A stretch of 31,261 nt of DNA from Cochliopodium minus (lineage: Eukaryota > Discosea > Himatismenida > Cochliopodiidae), in assembly GCA_024220525.1 (NCBI GenBank), contig JAMYWO010000039.1:1-31261 (forward strand), written 5' to 3'. Below are positions 1-10,345 of the stretch, piece by piece (positions within the stretch are counted from its first letter, which is position 1; each line of letters starts with the position of its first letter). Below the pieces are notes generated by a model. That model did not search any database. It was given only the letters and a program-made list of their open reading frames with translations, and was not told where the DNA came from. A program made the translations under genes and the position numbers.

Positions 1-210
1 GTTAAATAATTTTTTTTTCATTTTTTTTTTTTTGAGAGGAAAGAAATTGAAACTCTCTTCAAATGCCTTCAATTTTGGAAAAGAAGAGAAAAAGAAAACA
101 ATTTAATTCAATCACTAACAAAAAAGAGAATTGAACAGAAATGGAAAAAATATCTTCTATTAGGGAAAATATTTTACCTATTAACAAACAAATGATGAAT
201 CATAAAACAG
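1..210. other. AT-rich flank, no gene seen
   Basis: This stretch holds homopolymer T runs and A-rich sequence. I see no open frame with coding character and no RNA gene. Confidence 0.5.
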
Positions 211-605
211 TGCAAATTTGGAGTTAATTTGGATGGTTGATGAATACAAGCAGGAGTTTCTATTTCTTAAACAACAAACCGTATATATTCGCTAACAAAA
301 AATAAAACAACAATCTATCAACTACTGCACATTTGGAGTATATTTGGATGGGATATATATGCAAGAAGGTGCTTTCTTTTTTATACAACAAATCGTTGAT
401 ATTCGCCAACAAAAAATAAAACAACAATCCATCATCCACTGCAAAAAATAAAAGAAGCCACCAACATCTACTGCACATTTGGGGTGATTTTGATAGTTGA
501 TTGATGAAAGCAGGAGTTTAACAAATAATAAAAATAATCCACCAACAAGTGCAAATTCCAAAGATAATTTGGATAGTTGATATGCAAGCAGAAGCTTTTT
601 TTAAT
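211..605. repeat. Degenerate tandem repeat, about four copies
   Basis: A block of roughly 50 bp recurs near 211, 325, 470 and 547. Its core reads like TGCAAATTTGGAG, then TTTGGATGGTTGAT, then GCAGGAGTTT. Between the blocks, a shorter segment around AACAAAAAATAAAACAACAATC is repeated at about 295 and 408. The copies differ by substitutions and indels, so the array is old. The minus-strand open frames across it (260-561) follow the repeats and look like shadows. The last copy runs into a small plus-strand ORF that starts at 582. Confidence 0.5.
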
Positions 606-809
606 ACTACATTAAATTTTAAATACATAAACCAATTACTTTTCATTCTATTCTTATCTTGTTTTAGTATTCAAAATACAGTTTTTAATGTAACATTTAA
701 TCCTCCAAAATTTCATGATTATGAAATCTTTCAAAATAAAACAAATCTAACTATCCTTTCTGTTGATAATCATAAAATATATAAAAAAAATCAAAAGTTT
801 ATTATCTAA
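582..809 (+). CDS. Small hypothetical ORF with hydrophobic N-terminal segment
   Basis: This is an ATG-started frame of 75 codons. Residues about 16-32 are strongly hydrophobic (core NQLLFILFLSCFSIQ) and are followed by a polar segment with N-x-T/S sequons, as in a secreted or membrane protein's first exon. A consensus-like donor (GTAAGT) lies just past the stop at about 815, so a first exon with a different reading is possible, but I could not connect it to anything downstream. Its 5' end lies inside the degenerate tandem repeat. I do not recognise the protein. It could be a chance ORF in AT-rich DNA. Confidence 0.25.
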   Translation: MQAEAFFNTTLNFKYINQLLFILFLSCFSIQNTVFNVTFNPPKFHDYEIFQNKTNLTILSVDNHKIYKKNQKFII

Positions 810-957
810 TCAAATGTAAGTATTCACAAATTATGTTAAATTAAATATTTAATACAAGTACAGCATTCAATTAAATTTAAAAGCAAAATATATCAATTGG
901 ATGCTTTATTGAAAATATAAACTCTCATGATGCGATTAATGCATCCCATTTAAATAA

Positions 958-2583
958 TTTGGCCAAATCAAAATATTGAGTTGGAAAATTACTAAATATT
1001 ATTTTAGGAAAAGAAACAAATCTATAAATAAGGGGAAGAAGAAGGAGAAAAGGGAGAAAAAAAAAGAAGAGTTGAGGAATAGATCAAGATATAGGATAAA
1101 TTATTCATACACTGAATCAGATGAATATGAAGGTGATGATTATTCTGATAATGAAGAATATGGAACTGATAATGTTTATGTTGATGATGATGATGATGAT
1201 GATGAAAATGAAATTCAAAAAGAAGATCTATCTGAAAAGAATAAAGATGATAAATCTGAAATGGATGATTCTGATAAAGATGATTCTACCTATCAAAATG
1301 AGAATGAAGAAAAAGTTGTGAAAGAAAAAGGCGGTATAATCATAAAGAGTGTTAAGATTGATGAGAGTAAAAGTTTAACAAGAGTTCAAAAAACACTAAA
1401 CAAGAAAATACCTACAGAAGATGGACAAACAAATGAATTTACGTATGAATTCTTGGATGAAGAAATCGAAACAAAAATAAAAATGGGAAGTTTTTATGAA
1501 CCAACCACAGTATATATGATGAATTTTTGTCCATATCAACAAAAGCTAAGCGCTGAAAATATGAACTCTACAAAACCTTTCCAAAAAAAGAGTCTCTTTC
1601 ATGAAGGAGACAGAGAAATATTGAAAGACAAAATATTTCCAAAAGAGTTTACTCCAATTTCTAAAGGAGGAGAAAAAGGAAAAGACATACCTGTGAAAAA
1701 TTTTTTTGATTGTGAAGAATATTTGTGTGAAAGATCTCAAATCATGTTTAGTAAATATACTAGAGATGACAAAGATTCTTCTTTTGGGAGGGTTCAAGTT
1801 GTAGCTCATGGTAAAAGTCAAGTGAAAGTTATCTATACACTAAATACAACGAATCAGAATGATAGAGAAAATATTGAATTGGTTGTTGAGAGGACTTGTT
1901 TACGTAATTTGGCGATCTTTCTTTTTCTTGCTTTTGGGATCTTCAAGTTTCACTTTACAATTTTGCTCTTTTATCCTTTTTGGCTGATTAAATATAAAGA
2001 CTATCAGCAAAATGTGAAGATTTCCTACGCCTATCAAAAAAACAATTTCAATAACATTCGCCCTTTTTTCAAATTTTTTCGTCAAATTTTTTCTCTTTAC
2101 ATCGAAACTGAAAAAGTGAGTCGAGTCTATGTTGAAATTATGAGCAGAAATCTTGATGTAATTGATGAAATGCTTGAATTGTTTTATAATCAAGCTGTAT
2201 CAAATGATTATGGAAACAGAACTACTAGAATATCAACAAACGATAAATTTCTTCTTGGAAGGTTGACATCAAACACCTATTTTCAGAATGTTTGCATCAA
2301 TGCTAATCGGTATAATATTTTTTTATTATTTAATTTCAATTTTCATTTTTAAATCCAAATTAAAAAATATATTTTGTAGTTTTATGAATTTATTTTATTT
2401 TTATTTCAATTTTTATTAGTTCTGTATTATTTTTAAATTTGTTTTTGTTTTTATTTTTATTTTTAATTTTGTTTATTGTTTTTGTTATATTTTTTGTTTG
2501 TTTTTGTTTTTATTTTTGGTTTTATTTTTGTTTTGTTTTTGTTTTTGTTTTTGTTTTTATTTTTGTTTTGTTTTTGTTTTTAT

Positions 2584-2614
<31 letters not shown>

Positions 2615-5600
2615 TGTTTTTGTTTTTGTTTTTAAATTTTGTTTATTGTTTTTGTTTTTGTTTTTGTTTTTGTTTTTGTTTTTGTTTTTGTTTTGTTTTT
2701 GTTTTTGTTTTTGTTTTTGTTTTTTTGTTTGTTTTGTTTTGTTTTGTTTTTGTTTTATTTTTTGTTTGTTTTGTTTTGTTTTTCTTTTATTTTTTATTTT
2801 ATTTGTTTTTGTTTTTGTTTTGTTTGTTTTGTTTTGTTTTGTTTGTTTGTTTTGTTTTTATTTAAGTTATTTGTTTTGTTTTATTTCAATTTAATTTTGA
2901 ATTTGTTTGGTTTTTATTTTTGTTTTATTTTTTTATTTTATTTTCAATAATATTTTATTTTTGTTTTTTTTAAAAAATAGAATTCTCAAAGAAACTTTTG
3001 ATGAAAATACATTTGGAATGATATTAGCAATTTGGGGTGATATCAATGAAAATAAGAAGAAAAAGAATGTCAAGAGTTTTATTGAAAACACAATGGATTT
3101 TGTTGAACTGTACCTGGGTTGTTTTCTTTTCAAGACGATTTATTCAACTGGAGGACAGAGAAAAGGAGTTTATACAAGATTTGAACAAACAAAATTTAGT
3201 TGGAGATTTAAGTACGATGTTCCTCTGAACAAAAAAGAAAAAGAATTGGAAGAAAAATTGAAAAATACAAAGACAATATTAGAGGAGTTTGAAATTCTTT
3301 TTGCTTATTATGAAGAGCACGGTTCCCTCCCAGAAGCTCTCCATATCTATCTCAATATCAAAGAAAAAACACTGAGAATCCTAAATTTCATTATTCCACG
3401 TTCTCTTCTCAGAGATTTGTTGAATTGGTTGAGAATAGTACACATTTTCAGAAAATCTAAATTTGATGGAGTGTGGGTAGGAAGTAAAGGTGGAGTAATG
3501 AAGGAAGAAAAAATCACTGATCTCTTGTCAGGTTCAGTAAACAGTATTTGCAATAATTCCGTGATATACACAAATTTCCAATTGTTTAGATCAAACAAAA
3601 TGATAAGTAAAAATTTAAAAAAAAAAAAAATATTTTTGTTTATATCTAAATTGTATTCATTTAATCTTTATTTTTTCTTAAATATTTTATTTTTAAAATT
3701 TATTTATTATTCATTTTATTTATTTCTAAATTTGTTTTTATTATTAAGATTATTTTTAAATTTATTTTTGTTATTACATTTTGTTTATTTTTAGTCTATT
3801 TATTTTATTTTAATTATTTAATTTTTGTTTTTTATTATTAAATAATTTTATTCATAAGATTATTTTATAATTATATTTGTTCTTATTTTTAAAAACTTTA
3901 ATTTGATAAGGTGGTATTTTTAAAGAGCTAATTTTGATTTTTTAGTTTTTTTCAAACAAATTCTTGCTAACCAATTATCAAGAAATATGACTTTCCAATC
4001 TGTTCAAAATATTTCAACGTATTTGAACACTTCACCAGTCAGATTCTTCAATGATTATCTTCAAAACAGAGAACTAAAATCACACCAAGGTGAATACAGT
4101 TTTGATATTTACGATAATGCAAATAACACCATGCTCACTCTCTACGAGAAATCTGGTCACTTTGATTTCAAAGCAAATAATGGAAATGAAAATATTGATC
4201 TCAAACTGAAAAACAATCATGTGGAATCTAAAAACATATTTAATGAAAAGAAAAATGAGAAAGAAGATGATTTTAACAAGAAGAACGAAAAAATAGGGAC
4301 AAATAGTCATTTTGTTGACATCATGATGATCAAATTGAAATATTTCAATTCGCAGATTGGATTTCTTTACGCTTTAAAAATGATTGAAAACAAAAAGAAT
4401 AAAGAGAATGAAATAGCGAGGATTGATTTGAATAACTTTAAAAATGATTTAAAAGTATTGGATAAAGAAGGAGATTATATTGAAATCAATCGAAAAGAAG
4501 ATTTGGAAAAAAAAATCAAACAAATTGAAATTAATTTGAAACAAGAAATTGTACTTCTAAAAAATCTTTCAATTCCAACTGATAAATCTGCTCTTTTTCT
4601 TTCTGTTTCAAATAGAAAACCTGTTTTTATTGAAATAGTAAAAGACAATTTCAAGAAGATAAATGTTGTATTTTCAAATTTTTATGAAATAATCAGAATA
4701 TCTCCAATGAAAATCTTCACACATGTCAAAATTGATTTGATTGTATCTTCTTATTTGGATTATGTGATCCCCAAGTTTGTAAAAATTGAAAGTAAACAAC
4801 AAATATTTGATTATTGTGTTGAAAACATTGATGTTTATATTGAAAAATTTGTCAACGCAAAGTTCACATTTAGTAAGAAAATATTTTATTAATACCATTT
4901 TTATTTTATTTAATTTACAATTTATTATTATTATTTTTTATTGTTTTATTTCGATTTTAAAGTTGTTTTTTTCTTTTTTCAAAAGACTCGAAACAGTACA
5001 AACATCCAATGAAAAGGAATATTAGGCTTCATGAGAATGAGAAAGAACAAGGTTAAAAAAATTTTTTCACAACAAAATCGTCATAGTTTTTTAATTTGAT
5101 TTTTATTTTTTATTTTTTTGTATTTATTTTATTTTTTTGTTTTTGTTTTTAATTTTTAGTTTTTTGATTTTTTGATTTTTGATTTTTTGATTTTTTTATT
5201 TTTTATTTTTTATTTTTTATTTTTTATTTTTTATTTTTTATTTTTTATTTTTTATTTTTTATTTTTTATCTTTTATTGTTTATTGTTTATTGTTTATTTT
5301 TTATTTTTTAATATTTTTATTTTTTATTATTTTATTATTTTATTTTTTATTTTTTTATTTTTTATTTTTTTTAATATTTCTATTGTTTTTAATTGATGTC
5401 AATAAAAATAAAATTTAATTTTTTTTTTATTTTCTTTGAAAGGAGCGATTAAAAGAGATATTTTTGAAGACTTAAGAGAGAAGGACCTATCTGAATTCTC
5501 CCAAGTTTTTGATGTTGTGTTTGGGAAAAAATTTTTGAAGAAAAAAGGAATTTTGACATTTATAAAGACCAAAAATTTATTGAAGCAACAATTTGACAGA

Positions 5601-8521
5601 AATATGAATTATGAATTTAAATTTGGGTTGGAAAATAAAATTGTTGTTTTGAAAAATCAAACAATGGAAGAAAAACCAACATTTGAAAAAGGATTTGACA
5701 ACTCTGAAACTCTCGAAATGCTCGACAAAAAATGGACGAAAGATTTCAAAGTGATGGAAGAAATTGAAAAGGGGAAAGGAAATATTGAGTTGGATTACGC
5801 AAATGATGAAGGTCATCTTCCTTTTTTTGATTACCTTGATGAACTGAAACAAAATTCAAAATCAAACCAAAATTTGAAGACAAAAAAGAAAGAGGATGGA
5901 AGTGAAATGGATTTGGAGTGTGATGTTAAAAGGGAAGATGAAAGTCAACTTGGTTTTGATTTGAATTTTGAAGATTGTGGTATAAAATATATATTTTTTA
6001 ATATAATCAAATTTGATGATTTTTAATTTTTTTTACCAATAATTTTTTTTAAAAAATAGTGAACGTCAAAGACATCCCTTCAACAGAAAATAAAGGCAAG
6101 CAAACAATGGATTTTGAGAAACCAAAAGATCATCTTAAACTAAACAAACCACCAAATGAAATAATGGATTGTAAATTAATTTTTATGATTGTATTTAATT
6201 ACCAAATATTTTAGTCTTTAATTTTTTATTTATTTTCTACTTATCAATAAATAATTTAAAATTGTAAATAAATTTATTAAGATTTTTATTATTTGAAAAA
6301 AAAAAAAAATAAAGGTAATTATGACCATTCAATGGAAGATGAAGACTACCATTCATTGAGAGATGAGGAATCAAAGGAACAAATAACTACTCCAAACAGA
6401 CCTACAACAAACATACCAAAAGTTGATGGGTTTGATGGTAAAATTCTTATTCAAATAATTTATTATTAATTTACAAATATTTTTTTGATTTTATTTTCAA
6501 TAAAACTATTTTTTATTTTTTGAAATATTTTTAACTTTGAATTTTCAACTTTGTTTTTTTTATTCTCTATTTTAAAAGAATTGTTCGTTGAAATGATGGA
6601 AACAGAAAATCTTTTTACATTTTTCGAAAAAAAATCTTCATGTTTTGAAATTGAAAAAGAGAGAATTTGTATTTGGTGGAAACTAAGTTGCTCATTTGAT
6701 TCAATATTCGTAAACTTTACTGAAGTTGATGATGATCTAAAGTTTTTTGTATGTGATGGAATGCAACAAACACAGCTTTCAAAATCTTTCAAAAAAATTT
6801 TGGATTTAGCAAAATCTGTTGAGGGATCGGTAAGTTCTCTTGAAGAATTCTTAAAAATCAGGAGTGAAATGTCGACTGAAAAAAAAATAATAATTGAAAA
6901 TGTTAATAATAGTTTGAATAACAAATTAAAATTTGGTAAAGTGATGGCAGTTGAAGATGTTCTCTATTCGATGTTTGAAAAAGAAGAAACCACCCCATTC
7001 GTGAATGAAATTTTAAGGATAAAAGGTGATGATTATGAATTGGTTTCTAGCGAAAAGTCTTTTCTTTCAATTGAAATCCACAAAGCATTAACAAATTCTA
7101 AAGAAGAGTTGAAACATTTCATTGTTGAAAAAAAATTCATTTTTATTGAAAACAATATCTTTTCTTTGTCTTCTTCTCAAAATGAATTTCAAATAGATTT
7201 AAATGTTTTGAATAATGGAAATGAAGGTAGTGTTAGATATGAATTTGTAAGTGGAATAATTTTTCAAGACTCTCATTATGTCACTGTTTTTAGAAAGAAT
7301 GGAAAAATACTTTATTGTGACAATATGTTGGAAAATAAAGAAATGTTGAATATTACTCCATTAATCAAAGAAGAAAGAGAAATACTCAAAATATTTGATT
7401 TTCGTTTTGTTTTGTACCGTAAAGTTGGTAAAATATTTAATTTTATTTTTTAATTTTCTTTATTTTTTCGTTTTTTAATTTTTTATTTTTTGTTTTATTT
7501 TTTTTTTTGTTAATCATTTTTAGTTGAACTGGAAAACGTAATTATTGAAGGGAAAGGAACAAACCAAGTTGGTAAAAAAATTTTAAAAAATAATATTTTT
7601 AATTAATATAAATTTTAAAAATTTTTAATTGTATTTAATTTTTGAATAAATTTTAATAAAATAGTTGAAAGAAAAAAAAGAAAAATGAATGCCATTGAAA
7701 AGTTAAGAAATTTGATTTCTAGCACCAAAAAAATGGAAAAAGTAAAAGGTAAAGATTTTTTTTTTTTTTAAAAAATAAATATTTTAAATTTTTAAATTTT
7801 TAATATTTGTTAAACAGCAGAGGTGGAAAGCAAAAAGAGATCTGGTGGTAATAAAAGATTATTTTTTAAAATTTTATAAATTATTTTTTTAATTGTAGTA
7901 GTTAGAAAACTTAATTTTGATGGAGACTTGGAAGAAAATGAAGTAGGCTTCGAAAACAAACATCAAGTAGTTGGTATTTAATTTTAATTTTTGAATAAAT
8001 TTAAAAATTTTACAAAAATTAAAGAAGAAAACGAAAGTGACATTCAAGGTAAATTTTATGATTTTTAAGTTTAACATTTTTTAATTTCATTTTTATTTTT
8101 AAAAGTTGGCCATGATTTAACTTTTGATGAAAATATGGAGGGTGATAGTCAAGAGATGGAAAATGAAAAAGAAGATGTTGGTATGATTATTTATATTGTT
8201 AAATATTCATTTATTAAAACATTTTTTTTATTTTTATAAATTGTAACAATTATTCTTTTAAAAAATAAAGACGAAAAGGAAGACAAGGAAAAAAAAGGAG
8301 ATAAGGAAGACAAAGAGAAAAAAGGAGATAAGGAACAGGACATGTTAGAAGACAAGAAACAGGGTTTGATAGAAAAGAAGGAACATGAAAAGAAAGAAGA
8401 CACCGAAAAGAAAAGAGATGTGAATGTGAAAAATGTTGGAGACAAGGAAGAAGAAAATTATGAAGACAAAGACAAAGAAGACGAAAAGGAAGGTGACAAG
8501 AAAGAAGAAGGTAAAAAATAA
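958..8521 (+). CDS. Large multi-exon protein with a USP/USPL1-like cysteine peptidase domain (first copy)
   Basis: Proposed exons: 958?-2309, 2981-3606, 3946-4872, 4986-5051, 5443-5979, 6060-6170, 6315-6437, 6579-7427, 7524-7571, 7665-7748, 7818-7847, 7902-7973, 8025-8048, 8106-8180, 8271-8521. All join in frame. No ATG is visible at the 5' end: the frame opens after a TAA at 955, so an upstream exon is probably missing. Exon 1 encodes a K/E/D-rich segment with an oligo-Asp run, then unrecognised sequence with a hydrophobic stretch (about 1890-1990). Exon 8 looks like a papain-fold ubiquitin/SUMO peptidase: candidate Cys in KLSCSFDS (6689-6691), His in QDSHYVTVF (7274-7276), Asp 15 residues later in YCDNM (7319-7321). 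Cys-to-His spacing is about 195 residues, short for a USP and closer to USPL1-type domains. The tail exons are K/E/D-rich. The last exon either ends at TAA 8519-8521 or splices at 8510 to the exon at 10346. Activity is inferred. Confidence 0.6.
2310..2980 (+). repeat. Intron of TTTTTG-type simple repeat
   Basis: This is the intron between exons 1 and 2. It begins GTATAATATT and ends TAAAAAATAG, and the flanking exons join in frame (CG|A gives Arg). Its body is almost only T with single G or A every five or six bases, giving long runs of TTTTTG. The apparent Phe/Leu/Val/Cys ORFs here are artefacts of the repeat. Confidence 0.7.
5110..5400 (+). repeat. ATTTTTT heptamer simple repeat inside an intron
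   Basis: The intron between exons ending at 5051 and starting at 5443 contains a long run of ATTTTTT units (clearest from about 5190 to 5270), degenerating on both sides. It carries no coding signal; the Phe-rich frame here is a repeat artefact. Confidence 0.7.
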
Positions 8522-10345
8522 AATAAAAATAAAACATTTATTTTTTTAGCATTTAATTTATTTTTAAATTTGTTTTATTATTGATTTGAATTATTTTTTG
8601 GGTTGATCAACAAGTTTATTAAGAAGCATTTTTGGAAAAAATATTTTCCAATCAAAAATTATTTGATGCAAGTTAATTGCATCATTTCCTTCCAACACCA
8701 CTTATCTTTTTACTTAAAAATAAATAAATTATAATCTGATTGTGAATTAACTTCACAAAGGCCAATCACTGACATTATCGGTCAAAATAAATCAGAATAA
8801 TAGTCTTTCGGAGACAAATTCGATTCCTACAATTAATATTATAAAATATTCAAATAAGATTTTGATGAAATTAATTACAATATGTATGAGGTGATTGAAT
8901 CACTTAAATTGTTCTTGATAATCTTGTTTTGATTTTTTTTTTTATTTATTTTAATTGATCTCATATTAAATTAAAAGAATAATAAGACGGATGTATTTTC
9001 ATTGCAACTGAATACACATTCCTTCTTTTTTTAAATCTGAATGGCTTATTAATTTCACTATCTTTGGAAAAAAAAATATAAAAAAAATGAAAATTAATTT
9101 ACAAAATCAATTCCATTTTGAATAAAAGCATCTAGTTATTGACAAAATCTAAATTAAGGGGATAATTTAAACTATCATCTCTTTATTATTAAATCTTTTT
9201 TGGATAGGTTCGAATATTCAAAAGAAATTTATAATTCTAATAATATATATTCAATGGGAGAAATATTTATTTGTTGATTTAACTAGAATTCATAATCTAT
9301 ACTTTTCTTTAATTTTATTAAACTTTGGATAAATAGAATGAGTAGAAAAAATTTTTATCTCCCACTCAGATTATAAAGATCATAAAATGATCCCAATTTG
9401 ATCTTTCTCTATAGATAGATCTAAATTCATTTTTTGTAGATAAATTTGTCCCCCTTTGAATAATTGGAAAAATAAGTTTATGAAATTCTAGAATTAAAGT
9501 ATTTTTTGGTTGTATAATGATGATTAGATCAAAAATAGGTATAATTATAACCTATCATGTTATTCTCCTCTATATATATTATCGGATTTACACATCAAAA
9601 AATATATAGCAGATGGAATTAAGAATCATGTTGTATAATCTTCATATTTACTTCTCAAATATTCAATTGTTATTGAAAATTTTATTTCAAGAATTTAATC
9701 TTTGCCATCAAATTTAATATCTCAACATAATATACTATTAAATTGATGAATGAGGCCCAAATTATCATATTATCATTTGATAATATTAATTTATATTCAT
9801 CCATTGTAGATCCATTGAAATAAAATTTTCTGCAAATAAATCTTATTGATTCCAATAAAAGAGGATGCCAAGCATTTTTCACATCAAATTTTCTTGCATT
9901 TTTTTTATTTTCATTTCATAAGGAGAAATGTGTCTGCATGTATCCACTCTTTTTAATATTTTTCATATTTCATAAATGTGTATGGATCTATCCATTCATT
10001 CCAATATTTTTAACACGATAAAAATAAATCAAACATCGATCAATTGAAGATCACCTCAAATATACAATATTTATTTTCATTTCGTGTTGATTTGCAGGGA
10101 TTATTAAATTCTTGGAATCGCATTAAAATGCAAATAATTGTTATCTTTCATTTATTTTTTTATTAACTCTTTTATCTTTTTAAATTGTATGATTTTATTA
10201 ACTTTTTATCTTTTTAAAATGTATATTTAATTATTTTTTTCAATTATTTTTTTTAATTATTTTTTATTAATAATTTTTTTTATTTTTTTTTTTAATTTAT
10301 TTTTTTGTATTATTTTTTATTTAATTTAATTTTTGATTATTTTAG
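8522..10345. other. 1.8-kb stretch without an active gene; possible large intron
   Basis: The left edge has a donor-like GTAAAAAAT at 8511 in phase 1. The right edge is an acceptor (TTTTAG, 10340-10345) entering the next exon, also in phase 1. The two peptidase halves could therefore be one gene joined by this intron, or two tandem paralogs. Base composition differs from neighbouring introns, being less T-homopolymeric with more mixed A/T/C/G words, which suggests inserted sequence. Short palindromes occur near 8634 (TTGGAAAA/TTTTCCAA) and 8664 (GATGCAA/TTGCATC). A decayed minus-strand MutS-like gene is annotated separately. No tRNA or intact ORF is seen. Confidence 0.5.
9360..9905 (-). pseudogene. 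Decayed MutS-family ATPase remnant
   Basis: Reading the minus strand from 9905 down, an open frame gives KNAWHPLLLE and then, about 25 residues on, KLILSNDNMIIWASFINL. This resembles the MutS order of HPLLE followed by the Walker A region (ILSGxNMxGKSTFxxxI), with the GKST residues lost. Stops follow. Near 9470-9410 another frame gives PIIQRGTNLSTKNEF, resembling the Walker B end DELxRGTNSTxxG. Near 9375, HF then, one base out of frame, DLYNLSG resembles the MutS THFHDL segment. Order and strand fit MutS domain V, but the A-to-B distance (about 325 nt) is longer than usual and the frame is broken. The similarity is judged by eye and may be weaker than it looks. Confidence 0.4.

Noticed and set aside
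260-561. Two minus-strand ORFs near the left end
   Set aside because: They follow the degenerate tandem repeat and carry the same peptide twice because of it; no gene structure supports them.
2439-2950. Several Phe/Leu/Val/Cys-rich ORFs on the plus strand
   Set aside because: They are three frames of one TTTTTG-type simple repeat inside an intron whose flanking exons join in frame.
5172-5396. Phe/Ile/Leu-rich ORF resembling a membrane protein
   Set aside because: It reads a heptamer ATTTTTT repeat within an intron; no start context and no domain.
8191-8537. Ser/Phe/Leu-rich minus-strand ORFs
   Set aside because: They mirror a K/E/D-rich plus-strand exon (8271-8521) that joins the preceding exons in phase.
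9205-9225. GGTTCGAAT word resembling a tRNA T-loop
   Set aside because: No paired T-stem, acceptor stem or anticodon arm can be built around it.
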